Source: DGNJ01 sp002388905
GTDB lineage: Bacteria > Pseudomonadota > Gammaproteobacteria > Pseudomonadales > Porticoccaceae
Length of the DNA: 64,000 nucleotides
Assembly: GCA_036843405.1 (NCBI GenBank)
Contig: DAITSJ010000001.1
Span: 124,001 to 188,000 of the forward strand
Reading direction: 5' to 3'
Positions 34,287 through 42,479 of the stretch are shown piece after piece (the stretch's first letter is position 1; every line of letters begins with the position of its first letter). The position numbers were made by a program, and so were the translations under genes. The notes under the pieces were generated by a model. The model did no database searches and was not told the DNA's origin. It saw only the letters and a list, made by a program, of their open reading frames with translations.

Positions 34287-35065
34287 GATCCCGCCTCGCC
34301 GTCGCGGACGAAGACCCACTCCCTGGCCGTGGACATGGCCAGATTGAAGCGGTAACCGCCGCCTTCGAAGGCCTTGATGTCCTCCGGGTCGATCAGGCGG
34401 TTGCGGATGATGTAGTTGGCCATCATGCCCCGGGCTTTTTTGGCATAGAAACTGATGACCTTGTACTGACCGTTTTTCCAGTCCCTGAACACCGGGGTAA
34501 TAACCTGGCCCTTGAGGGAACCGGTATTCACCGCCTTGAAATATTCATTGGAGGCCAGGTTGACCAGTACCGGCTCCGCTTCTTTGGCGAGGACCTCATT
34601 GAGGGCCTCGGTGATCTTGTTGCCCCAGAACTCGTAGAGGTTGCCGCCTCGCTGGTTGGCGAAGCGGGTGCCCATTTCCAGGCGATAGGGCTGCATCAGG
34701 TCCAGGGGCCGCAACACGCCGTAGAGGCCGGAAAGTATGCGCAGGTGGTCCTGGGCCCAGGCCAGATCATCCTCGCTCAGGGAGGGAGCGTCGAGCCCGG
34801 TGTAGACGTCGCCGGAAAAAGCCAGCACCGCCTGCTTGGCGTTGTCGGGGGTGAACGGTCTGTGCCAGTTCAGGTAGCGACCGAAATTGAGGTCGCCAAG
34901 CTTGGCGCTGATACCCATCAGTTCCGACACGCGGGGCGGCGACAGCTCGCGCAGCTCCCCGATCAGGGCCTCGGCGTCATCCAGGAACGCGGGGCTGCTG
35001 TGGTTTTCCGTGACCGGCGGGGTTTCGTAATCCAGCTTCTTGGCGGGTGAAATTACTATCAACAT
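34283..35065 (-). CDS. yaaA: Peroxide stress protein YaaA
   Basis: A 260-residue DUF328/UPF0246 protein, close to the 258 residues of E. coli YaaA, which limits intracellular iron and DNA damage during hydrogen peroxide stress. Diagnostic stretches are MLIVISPAKKLDYETPP at the start, SGLYGVLRPLDLMQPYRLEMGTRF in the middle, NLASNEYFKAVN and YKVISFYAKKARGMMANYIIRNR near the end. The open frame extends about 200 codons upstream, but that part is antisense to the start of the divergent protease gene and has low-complexity character. DUF938 follows by GTGA overlap. Confidence 0.94.
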   Translation of the reverse strand: MLIVISPAKKLDYETPPVTENHSSPAFLDDAEALIGELRELSPPRVSELMGISAKLGDLNFGRYLNWHRPFTPDNAKQAVLAFSGDVYTGLDAPSLSEDDLAWAQDHLRILSGLYGVLRPLDLMQPYRLEMGTRFANQRGGNLYEFWGNKITEALNEVLAKEAEPVLVNLASNEYFKAVNTGSLKGQVITPVFRDWKNGQYKVISFYAKKARGMMANYIIRNRLIDPEDIKAFEGGGYRFNLAMSTAREWVFVRDGEAGS

Positions 35066-35146
35066 CGGTTCTGCGTCCTCTCGATCCCGTATTTCCCGGA
35101 ATCCATTATACTGATTGCCAAGGTGTTTTACCGGTAAGGACAGCCC

Positions 35147-36700
35147 GTGATTTCTTTGTTTCGCGCCATCGCCCTCGCCTGCATGCTTTGCCTGCTCGGC
35201 GCCTGTGCCGTCAATCCGGTTACCGGCGAACGGGAGCTGTCGCTGATTTCCGCCCAGCAGGAGGTGGCCATCGGCGCCCAGAATTACCGGCCGTCGCTGC
35301 AATCCCAGGGCGGCCGCTACACCATCGACCCGGAAATCGGTCTCTATGTCGCGGAAGTGGGCCACAAACTGGCGGCGGTGAGCGACCGTGCCGCGCTGCC
35401 CTGGGAGTTCACGGTGCTCAACAATCCGGTGCCCAATGCCTGGGCCCTGCCCGGTGGCAAGATCGCCATCAACACGGGGCTGCTTCTGCAACTGGAGGAC
35501 GAATCGCAACTGGCGGCGGTGCTCGCCCACGAAATCGTTCACGCCGCGGCCCGGCACAGCGCCAGCCAGATGAGCCGGGGCACGCTGATCAACCTGGGCA
35601 CCCAGGTGGCGGGCATCGCCGCCCAGAACGCCGGCTACGGCAGCCTTGCCGGCTTTGCCCAACTCGGCGGCGCCGCCTGGATGGCCCGCTACAGCCGGGA
35701 GGACGAACTGGAGTCCGATACCTACGGCATGGTCTACATGTCCCGGGCCGGTTATGACCCCAGGGGCGCGGTGGAACTGCAGGAGACTTTCGTCAGGCTT
35801 AACGAGGACCGCCAGGGAGACTTTTTCAGCAACCTATTTGCCAGTCACCCGCCTTCCCCCGAGAGGGTGGCCCGAAACCGGGAACAGGCCGCCCGGCTTC
35901 CCGCCGGGGGCGCCCGCAACCGGGAGCGCTACCAGCGGGAAATCCGCCAGCTTAAAAAGGACGAACCCGCCTACGAGGCCATGCAGAAAGCCGTGGCGGC
36001 CCTCAACGACCAGGACCCGAAACTGGCCCTGGAGTATCTCGACCGGGCAGTGCGCATCCAGCCCGACGACAGCCATTTCTGGGAGTTGCGGGGCCATGCC
36101 TGGAACCAGCTGGACAACAGCGCCAACGCCGGGAAAGCCTTCACAACCGCTATCGGCAAGAACCCGGACCTGTTCAGCCACTATCTGGCACGGGGCGTGT
36201 TGCGCTATAAAACCGGGAAAACCACGGCGGCCCGGGTGGACCTGGAAAAGAGTCACCAGTTACTGCCCACCCCCACGGCCAGCTTCTACCTCGGGGAACT
36301 GGCCGCCGATGCCGGCAACCGCGACGAGGCGCTGGGCTATTACCGTCAGGCCGCGGGCTCCGACACCCAGGTGGGAGAGCGCGCCCGGTTCCGGCTGGTG
36401 AGCCTGGAACTGGCCAGCGAGCCGGACAAATACATTCCCAGCCGCGCCTTTGTTGGCGATAACGGCTATCTGCAGGTGCTGATACAGAATAATAGCGGCA
36501 TGCCGGTGGCGGATATCGGCATTCAGGTCGTCAAAATGCAAAATGCCTTTACGGTGGCGGAAAGCCTGCGCCTGAGGGGGCCTGCCCGGCTGGAGCCCGG
36601 ACAACAGGCCATCGTCCGCACCGGCATCGGCCCCTTCGACAGCGCCGAGGCGGCGGGACAGTTCCGGTCCCGGGTGATCGGGGCCCGGCCGGCGGAGTAG
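35147..36700 (+). CDS. M48-family metalloprotease lipoprotein with TPR domain (BepA-like)
   Basis: A 517-residue periplasmic protein. It begins with a lipoprotein signal (LCLLGAC, lipidated Cys20), then a zinc protease domain with HEIVH at 128-132 and the third-ligand motif EDELESD near 193-199. TPR-like repeats follow from about 275 to 410, and a short beta domain closes the protein. The organisation matches BepA/YfgC and LoiP-like quality-control proteases that handle outer-membrane proteins such as LptD, though the C-terminal extension beyond the TPRs is longer than in E. coli BepA. It starts with GTG behind AAGGA. Confidence 0.9.
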   Translation: MISLFRAIALACMLCLLGACAVNPVTGERELSLISAQQEVAIGAQNYRPSLQSQGGRYTIDPEIGLYVAEVGHKLAAVSDRAALPWEFTVLNNPVPNAWALPGGKIAINTGLLLQLEDESQLAAVLAHEIVHAAARHSASQMSRGTLINLGTQVAGIAAQNAGYGSLAGFAQLGGAAWMARYSREDELESDTYGMVYMSRAGYDPRGAVELQETFVRLNEDRQGDFFSNLFASHPPSPERVARNREQAARLPAGGARNRERYQREIRQLKKDEPAYEAMQKAVAALNDQDPKLALEYLDRAVRIQPDDSHFWELRGHAWNQLDNSANAGKAFTTAIGKNPDLFSHYLARGVLRYKTGKTTAARVDLEKSHQLLPTPTASFYLGELAADAGNRDEALGYYRQAAGSDTQVGERARFRLVSLELASEPDKYIPSRAFVGDNGYLQVLIQNNSGMPVADIGIQVVKMQNAFTVAESLRLRGPARLEPGQQAIVRTGIGPFDSAEAAGQFRSRVIGARPAE

Positions 36701-36703
36701 ACG

Positions 36704-36724
36704 GTTGCCGGCAGGGCCGACAAC
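36704..36724. terminator. Hairpin after the M48 protease gene
   Basis: A stem of GTTG/CAAC and CGGC/GCCG with one mismatch and an AGG loop lies immediately after the stop codon and before the convergent CBS gene. There is no U-run, so the terminator call is tentative. Confidence 0.35.
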
Positions 36725-36751
36725 GGGCTTTGCCAAAGGCGGAGCGGAAAT

Positions 36752-37168
36752 CTAATGGTGTCTGTGATTGGCTCTCGCTTCCACCAGCAGTGCCTTGAGA
36801 ATATCGCTGCGAGTGATCAGGCCCACCAGTTTGCCGTTGTCCACCACCGGGTAGACCTTGGGCTTGTCCCGGCCCAGGCGCCGGGCCAGGTCGAGCACGG
36901 AGTCGTTGAGACCGATGGTCAGGGGTTCGCGGCTCATGACCTCGTCGACCACGGGGTTGCCCTCGTGGAAATAGCTGGTGGCCAGCAGGCTGTGGATGCA
37001 GTCCTGTTCCGAGATAAAGCCCACCACGCGATTTTCGTCATCCACCACCGGCATGCCGATCAGCTTGTGTTTTGTGAGGGTTTCCACCGCATCCATTAGC
37101 GGCTCCCCGCATTTTGTCGAGGCGGGATTGGGCTGCATGATTTCTTCTATGGTGAATTTGGGGGACAT
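36752..37168 (-). CDS. Tandem CBS-domain protein
   Basis: A 138-residue protein made only of two CBS domains: the first from about residue 8 to 65 (IMQPNPASTKCGEPLMDAVETLTKHKLIGMPVVDDENRVVGFISEQD), the second from about 77 to 130 (VMSREPLTIGLNDSVLDLARRLGRDKPKVYPVVDNGKLVGLITRSD). Such stand-alone pairs bind adenosine nucleotides and regulate partner proteins. The partner is not evident here. The gene is alone on its strand between two hairpins. Confidence 0.9.
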   Translation of the reverse strand: MSPKFTIEEIMQPNPASTKCGEPLMDAVETLTKHKLIGMPVVDDENRVVGFISEQDCIHSLLATSYFHEGNPVVDEVMSREPLTIGLNDSVLDLARRLGRDKPKVYPVVDNGKLVGLITRSDILKALLVEARANHRHH

Positions 37169-37271
37169 GATTGCGCCTCTTTATCTGACGGGAACGATCA
37201 GGGCAGGATACGCGACGCCGGGTTGCCGCATCCGCCCCTGTACAAATCATATATCAAAGGAGGGTTTCGTT

Positions 37272-37303
37272 GCTCATCGGCCCCGGAGATGGCGCCGATG
37301 AGC
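37272..37303 (-). terminator. Terminator-like hairpin downstream of the carbonic anhydrase gene
   Basis: A perfect 10-bp stem, GCTCATCGGC and GCCGATGAGC, with a 12-base loop lies about 70 bp beyond the stop codon of the minus-strand can gene. A weak T-rich stretch follows on that strand. It separates can from the CBS gene. Confidence 0.5.
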
Positions 37304-37374
37304 GGGGTGTCGGCTTCGGCCCGTTGCTTCGGCCCAATGCTTGGGCACTCCGACGCCTGGGCACGGAAGATGGC

Positions 37375-38028
37375 TCAGGACTGGGCGAACAGGCTTTCGA
37401 TGGCGCGGTCGTAGCAATCCTGAACGGATTCGGCATCGCTGACGGTCATGCCCAGGTCCCGCAGCAGGCCGTCCTGAAGGGCATAGATCCAGCTGTGCAC
37501 GGTAATATCCTGGCCCCGGGCCCACGCATCCTGCACGATGGTGGTCTCGCAGACATTGAGGGCCTGCTCGATGACGTTGATCTCGCAGACCCGGTCGAAC
37601 AGAGCCTCTTCGCCAAGGTTTTCCAGGTGCTGGCGATTCTTGTTCTGCGCATCCTGAATATGCCGGAGCCAGTTGTCGATAAGGCCGAGTTTGTCATTGC
37701 GCACCGCGGCCCGGACACCGCCGCAACCGTAATGGCCCACCACCATAATGTGCTTGACCTTCAGGTAGTCCACGGCGAACTGCAGCACCGACAGGCAGTT
37801 GAGATCGGTATGCACCACGACATTGGCGACATTGCGGTGAACGAACAGCTCCCCCGGCATCAGGTTGACGATCTCGTTGGCGGGCACCCGGCTGTCCGAG
37901 CAGCCGATCCACAGGTATTCCGGCGACTGCTGGCGGGAGAGTTGCTCAAAGAAATCCGGCTGCTCCCGGGTGATGGATTCGACCCAGTCGCGGTTTTTGT
38001 CGAAGAGATCCTGCAGTGCTTTGCTCAT
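37375..38028 (-). CDS. can: Beta-class carbonic anhydrase
   Basis: A 217-residue carbonic anhydrase that interconverts CO2 and bicarbonate, close in length to E. coli Can (220). The zinc ligands Cys43, Asp45, His99 and Cys102 sit in WIGCSDSRVP and GHYGCGGVRAAV, matching the Can numbering within one residue, and Arg47 forms the Asp-Arg dyad. The ATG at 38028 is chosen because MSKALQDLFDKNRDWV is the usual N terminus; the open frame runs 48 codons further upstream with no support. It is a single gene, bounded by hairpins on both sides. Confidence 0.95.
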   Translation of the reverse strand: MSKALQDLFDKNRDWVESITREQPDFFEQLSRQQSPEYLWIGCSDSRVPANEIVNLMPGELFVHRNVANVVVHTDLNCLSVLQFAVDYLKVKHIMVVGHYGCGGVRAAVRNDKLGLIDNWLRHIQDAQNKNRQHLENLGEEALFDRVCEINVIEQALNVCETTIVQDAWARGQDITVHSWIYALQDGLLRDLGMTVSDAESVQDCYDRAIESLFAQS

Positions 38029-38048
38029 ATCGCGGTGTTTACCTCGTT

Positions 38049-38082
38049 CCGGAAAGGGCACAAGACTAGTGCCCTTTACCGG
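38049..38082. terminator. Hairpin between phoU and can
   Basis: AAAGGGCAC and GTGCCCTTT pair perfectly around a 7-base loop, and an outer CCGG/CCGG extends the stem past one bulged A. It lies between the stop of phoU and the start of can, both on the minus strand, and could terminate the long pst-phoU transcript. Confidence 0.55.
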
Positions 38083-38113
38083 CAAAGGCAATTCAGGATA
38101 TCCCTTTCTCGCT

Positions 38114-38812
38114 CTATTCCAACGGCGGCTTATTACCGTGACGGATATCCTTGCCCTTAACCACGTAGACAATATGCTCGCAGATATTCTTGGCGTGGTC
38201 GCCGACCCGCTCCAGGGAACGCAGTGTCCAGAGAATATTGATGACCCGGGAGATGCTGCGGGGATCCTCCATCATGTAGGTGATCAACTCGCGGATAGCG
38301 GACTTGTAATCCAGGTCCACCTGGGCGTCGGCGTGCACCGTTGCCAGAGCGGCATCGGGGTCGTAGCGGGTGAAGGCATCCAGGGTGTCATTGAGCATCT
38401 TGCGCACACCGTTGGCGATATGGCGGATTTCCACGAAACCCTTGGGCGGCCCGCCCTCCTCGCTCAGCTGGATGGCCATCTTGGCGATTTTATGGGCTTC
38501 GTCGCCAATTCGTTCCAGGTCCCGGATCGTCTTGGCCACGGCCATGACCATGCGCAGGTCGGTGGCGGCGGGCTGTCGACGGGCGATGAGCGTGGTGCAG
38601 GCCTCGTCGATCTCCATTTCCATGGCATCGATGGCTTCCTCCCGAACAATCACACTCTCGGCGAGAGCGCTGTCGGCGGCTTCCAGGGCCTGCACGGAAT
38701 CGCCCACCTGTTTTTCCACCATGCCCCCCATCTCGAGCATCTGGGTCTTGATCAGCTCCAGTTCCTCGTTGAAGTGGCGGGATATATGCTGATCGAGATG
38801 TAGCTTGTCCAT
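38114..38812 (-). CDS. phoU: Phosphate signalling protein PhoU
   Basis: A 232-residue two-repeat helical bundle that binds metal ions and transmits the state of the Pst transporter to PhoR, turning the Pho regulon off when phosphate is plentiful. Typical segments are HISRHFNEELELIKTQMLEMGGMVEKQV at the start, RMVMAVAKTIRDLERIGDEAHKIAKMA in the first repeat and LWTLRSLERVGDHAKNICEHIVYVVKG in the second. It is the last gene of the pst operon, 10 bp after pstB. Confidence 0.97.
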   Translation of the reverse strand: MDKLHLDQHISRHFNEELELIKTQMLEMGGMVEKQVGDSVQALEAADSALAESVIVREEAIDAMEMEIDEACTTLIARRQPAATDLRMVMAVAKTIRDLERIGDEAHKIAKMAIQLSEEGGPPKGFVEIRHIANGVRKMLNDTLDAFTRYDPDAALATVHADAQVDLDYKSAIRELITYMMEDPRSISRVINILWTLRSLERVGDHAKNICEHIVYVVKGKDIRHGNKPPLE

Positions 38813-38822
38813 GGCGGTCTCC

Positions 38823-39701
38823 TTAACCGAAGCGGCCCGTGATGTAGGCCTCGGTCAGTTCGTGTTCGGGGTTGGTGAATACGCGCTCGGTCTCGTTCAC
38901 TTCGATCAGGTAACCGAGATGGAAGTAGGCCGTACGCTGGGACACACGGGCAGCCTGCTGCATGGAATGGGTCACGATGGCGATGGTGTAGTTTTCCGAC
39001 AGCTCCGCGATCAGCTCCTCGATGCGGGCGGTGGCAATGGGATCCAGGGCCGAGCAGGGCTCGTCCATGAGGATCACCTCGGGACTGATGGCGATGGCGC
39101 GGGCGATGCAGAGGCGCTGCTGCTGACCGCCGGACAGGCCGGTGCCGGGCTGGTGCAGCCGGTCCTTGACCTCACCCCAGAGCCCGGCCCGGCGCAGGCT
39201 GTCCTCGACGATGTCGTCCAGTTCCGCCTTGCGGCTGGCCAGGCCGTGCAGCTTGGGCCCGTAGCAGACATTTTCATAGATGGTCTTGGGAAAGGGGTTG
39301 GGCTTCTGGAACACCATTCCCACCCGGGCGCGCAAGGCCACCACGTCCATCTTGCTGTGGTAGATGTCCTCGCCATCCAGGGTCAGGTCGCCTTTTATCC
39401 GGCAACTCTCGATGGTGTCGTTCATCCGGTTCAGGGCCCGCAGGAAGGTGGACTTGCCGCAGCCGGAGGGCCCGATCATGGCGATCACCTCGTTCTTGCC
39501 GATGTCGAGGCTGACGTCGTGAATGGCCTGCTTGTCCCCGTAGAAGATATCCACGTTGCGGGTGGACATCTTGGGTTTTCGGGAAAAGGGGTGGCCCACT
39601 GTCTTGTGGTCGGCGGCCTGTTCGAAGTTTTCTGTTTCCTTCACCGGACCCACCTCGCGGGTGGGCATCGGTCGGGTATCGTTTGCCGTTAGGGTGGTCA
39701 T
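38823..39701 (-). CDS. pstB: Phosphate ABC transporter ATP-binding protein PstB
   Basis: A 292-residue ABC ATPase of the high-affinity phosphate importer. Walker A is GPSGCGKST, the signature is LSGGQQQRLCIARA, Walker B is ILMDEPCSALDP and the switch histidine is in IVTHSMQQAARV. The N-terminal ~40 residues before KMSTRNVDIFYG are longer than in E. coli PstB (257 residues) and look disordered. The start at 39701 has GGGAG eight bases upstream; a GTG ten codons earlier lies within pstA's end. It is 13 bp downstream of pstA in the operon. Confidence 0.97.
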   Translation of the reverse strand: MTTLTANDTRPMPTREVGPVKETENFEQAADHKTVGHPFSRKPKMSTRNVDIFYGDKQAIHDVSLDIGKNEVIAMIGPSGCGKSTFLRALNRMNDTIESCRIKGDLTLDGEDIYHSKMDVVALRARVGMVFQKPNPFPKTIYENVCYGPKLHGLASRKAELDDIVEDSLRRAGLWGEVKDRLHQPGTGLSGGQQQRLCIARAIAISPEVILMDEPCSALDPIATARIEELIAELSENYTIAIVTHSMQQAARVSQRTAYFHLGYLIEVNETERVFTNPEHELTEAYITGRFG

Positions 39702-39714
39702 TGCCTGTCTCCCG

Positions 39715-40995
39715 TTACCAGCGGCGCTCAAGCCGCTTGCGCAAGATAACCGCCGTGGTGTTCATGAGTATCAGGAAACTCAGCAACACCATTATAGCAG
39801 CGGAGGTTTTTTCCACGAATGCCCGCTCGGGACTGTCGGACCAGAGGAAAATCTGAACCGGCAGCACGGTGGCGGGGTCGGTGGCTCCCGAGGGGATATC
39901 CACGATAAAGGCGATCATGCCGATCATCAGCAATGGCGCCGTTTCTCCAAGAGCCTGGGCCATGCCGATAATGGTGCCGGTGAGCATGCCCGGCAGGGCC
40001 AGCGGCAGGACATGGTGGAAAACCACCTGCATGGGCGAGGCACCGATACCGATGGCCGCCTGCCGTATCGAGGGCGGCACCGACTTGATGGCCGCCCGGC
40101 TGGAGATGATGATGGTGGGCAGGGTCATCAGGGTCAATACCAGTCCGCCCACCAGCGGCGTCGACCGGGGTACGCCGAAAAAGTTGATGAAAATCGCCAG
40201 ACCCAGCAAACCGAAGATGATCGAGGGCACCGCTGCCAGGTTATTGATATTGACCTCGATCAGGTCCGTCCAACGGTTTTTGGGCGCGAATTCCTCAAGA
40301 TAAATGGCCGCGGCGATGCCGATGGGAAATGACAGGCTCAGGGTTACCAGCAGGGTGAGGAACGAACCGACAGCGGCACCCCAGATACCCGCCTGCTCCG
40401 GCTCCCGGGAATCCCCGTGGGTGAAAAAAGTGGTGTTGAATTCCAGCTCGATGGCACCCTGTTCGCGCAGGCGGTCCACCACGGCGATCAGGGTTTCGGA
40501 GACACGGCCGGTAAAGGCGTCCCCCGCTTTCAGGGATTTGTAGTAAGTGTCGACGTCGTCGTCCGCCACCAGCCACAAAGTCTCGCTTTTGCCCAGCAGC
40601 GACGGGGTTTCCACCAGGCGGTCCCGGATACGGTAGCCGGCACCGTTGCTGACCAGCCGGTACAACTGGCGTTTTTCGTTGCGGCTGTCCAGGTCGGGAA
40701 ACCTGTCCCGCAGGGCGGCCTGCACCACGCCATTGTAGTTGCCCAGTGCCACCTGTTGCTCGTCGTCCAGGTCGAAAACCCCGAGAACGTCGGGATCGTA
40801 GGTGATTTCCAGTTCCACCACGGTCTGGCGAAAGGCCCCGGCGCCCTTCGAGACAATGTCGGTGAACAACAGCAACACCGCGGACAGACCAAAGGCGATG
40901 GCCGCCAGTCCGTATGCCCGAAACCGCTTTTCGGCCCGGTAGCGTCGCTTGAGGCCCTGCTCGACCCGGCCGGTTATATCCTTTCGATCACTCAT
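39715..40995 (-). CDS. pstA: Phosphate ABC transporter permease PstA (with DUF3333 extension)
   Basis: A 426-residue permease, longer than the ~296 residues of E. coli PstA. The first ~170 residues comprise one membrane helix (about 27-50) and a soluble periplasmic DUF3333-type domain. The permease core of six helices follows, with the coupling-helix EAA motif around AAIGIGASPMQVVFHHVLPLALPGMLTGTIIGMAQALGETAPLL. PstA and PstC form the channel of the phosphate importer. It overlaps the end of pstC by eight bases. Confidence 0.96.
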   Translation of the reverse strand: MSDRKDITGRVEQGLKRRYRAEKRFRAYGLAAIAFGLSAVLLLFTDIVSKGAGAFRQTVVELEITYDPDVLGVFDLDDEQQVALGNYNGVVQAALRDRFPDLDSRNEKRQLYRLVSNGAGYRIRDRLVETPSLLGKSETLWLVADDDVDTYYKSLKAGDAFTGRVSETLIAVVDRLREQGAIELEFNTTFFTHGDSREPEQAGIWGAAVGSFLTLLVTLSLSFPIGIAAAIYLEEFAPKNRWTDLIEVNINNLAAVPSIIFGLLGLAIFINFFGVPRSTPLVGGLVLTLMTLPTIIISSRAAIKSVPPSIRQAAIGIGASPMQVVFHHVLPLALPGMLTGTIIGMAQALGETAPLLMIGMIAFIVDIPSGATDPATVLPVQIFLWSDSPERAFVEKTSAAIMVLLSFLILMNTTAVILRKRLERRW

Positions 40996-42376
40996 ATTGT
41001 TCCCGGTATTTTTTCACCACATGGAGGGCGATGAAGTTCATGATCAGCGTCACCACGAAAAGCATCAGGCCCAGCGCGAAAGCCGACAGGGTCTTGGGAC
41101 TGTCGAACTCCTGATCGCCCACCAGCAGGGTGACGATCTGCACGGTAATGGTGGTGACGGTTTCCAGGGGGTTGGCAGTGAGGTTGGCGGCAAGCCCCGC
41201 AGCCATGACCACGATCATGGTCTCGCCGATGGCGCGGGAAACCGCCAGCAGGACACCGCCGACAATGCCGGGCAGGGCGGCGGGAAACACCACCCGCTTG
41301 ATGGTTTCCGAGCGGGTGGCCCCCAGCCCCAGTGAGCCGTCCCGGAGCGTCTGGGGCACGGCGTTAATAACGTCGTCCGCCAGGGAGGAGACGAAGGGAA
41401 TGATCATCACCCCCATTACTAGGCCGGCGGCCAGGGCGCTCTGGGAGGAGATTTCCAGCCCGATACTCTCCCCCACATCGCGCATGGCCGGCGCCACGGT
41501 CAGGGCGGCAAAGAACCCGTAAACCACGGTGGGAATGCCGGCCAGAACTTCCAGTGCCGGCTTGGCGTAGGTGCGCATGCTGGGTCCGGCGTACTCGGCC
41601 AGATAGATGGCCGACATGAGGCCGACGGGCACGGCCACCACCATGGCGATAAAAGAGATCAGCAAGGTACCGACGAACAGGGGTACCGCACCGAAACTGC
41701 CGGAGCTTCCCACCTGGTCGGCGCGGATCGCGGTCTGCGGGCTCCAGTTCAGGCCGAACAGGAACTCGGTGACCGGCACCGACTTGAAGAAGCGAAGGGA
41801 CTCGAAGAGGACTGAGAGCAGAATCCCCACCGTGGTGAAAATGGCGATCAGCGAGCAGCCCAGCAGGAGGTATTTGAACACCTTCTCCACGTGCTCGCGG
41901 GCGCGCAGTCGCGGGGATATCCTCACCCAGCCCCAGGCACCCCCCAGCACCGCCAGGCTCAATACCGCCGCCGCGGCGATATCGCGGCCCGTCTCCCGTA
42001 CCTCCCGGAGCCGTTGCGCCGCCTCCATCATGGCGGGCTCAACCCCGGCGGTATCGAGCGCGCCGCTGGCGATATTTTGCAGGGTACTGAGCTGGAGGTT
42101 ACGTGCCGACTGGGTAGCGGGTTGCAAGTGCTCCGGCAGGCCGCCCAGGACCAGGTTGGCGACCAGCGCCTCGTTGAAAATCAGCCACAGGATTAATAAC
42201 ACGACGGCCGGGATCCCCGCCCAGAGTGCCGCGCGCATCCCGTAGTAAAACGGTAGCGAGTGCAGGTGCCGGATCCCGCCCAGGGGCCGGGCCTGGTTCG
42301 TTGAGCGCTTTAGGCCCAGAAAATAGGCCGCCACCACCATGGCGACGAGAACGAGAATCAGGTTGGTAGTCTGCAT
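40988..42376 (-). CDS. pstC: Phosphate ABC transporter permease PstC
   Basis: A 462-residue permease, also extended at the N terminus relative to the 319-residue E. coli protein. Residues 1-170 contain three hydrophobic segments and a soluble part; the typical PstC core then starts near FLFGLNWSPQTAIRADQVGSSGSFGAVPLFVGTLL. The EAA loop is LRDGSLGLGATRSETIKRVVFPAALPGIVGGVLLAVSRAIGETMIV. It follows pstS across a strong hairpin and overlaps pstA. Long PstC/PstA pairs of this type are common in Pseudomonas-like and marine gammaproteobacteria. Confidence 0.96.
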   Translation of the reverse strand: MQTTNLILVLVAMVVAAYFLGLKRSTNQARPLGGIRHLHSLPFYYGMRAALWAGIPAVVLLILWLIFNEALVANLVLGGLPEHLQPATQSARNLQLSTLQNIASGALDTAGVEPAMMEAAQRLREVRETGRDIAAAAVLSLAVLGGAWGWVRISPRLRAREHVEKVFKYLLLGCSLIAIFTTVGILLSVLFESLRFFKSVPVTEFLFGLNWSPQTAIRADQVGSSGSFGAVPLFVGTLLISFIAMVVAVPVGLMSAIYLAEYAGPSMRTYAKPALEVLAGIPTVVYGFFAALTVAPAMRDVGESIGLEISSQSALAAGLVMGVMIIPFVSSLADDVINAVPQTLRDGSLGLGATRSETIKRVVFPAALPGIVGGVLLAVSRAIGETMIVVMAAGLAANLTANPLETVTTITVQIVTLLVGDQEFDSPKTLSAFALGLMLFVVTLIMNFIALHVVKKYREQYE

Positions 42377-42413
42377 GCAAAGCCCGTGACAAAAACAAAC
42401 CAGTGAGCGCGAA

Positions 42414-42438
42414 GGGGCCCGGCTGTCAGCCGGGCCCC
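42414..42438 (-). promoter_or_regulatory. Strong hairpin between pstS and pstC (attenuator or mRNA stabiliser)
   Basis: GGGGCCCGGCT and AGCCGGGCCCC form a perfect 11-bp stem with a 3-base loop, about 40 bp after the pstS stop and 40 bp before pstC. On the transcribed strand a T-rich stretch (TTTGTTTTTG) comes some 15 bases later. Such a structure would favour pstS mRNA over the permease genes, matching the higher need for binding protein. Confidence 0.6.
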
Positions 42439-42479
42439 AAGTCTACAACAACTTCGTCTAGCGGGTTACCGGTGCCGGC

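Noticed and set aside
35066..35662. N-terminal extension of about 200 codons on yaaA
   Set aside because: It lies antisense to the start of the M48 protease gene and has no similarity character; YaaA proteins are about 258 residues, matching the ATG at 35065.
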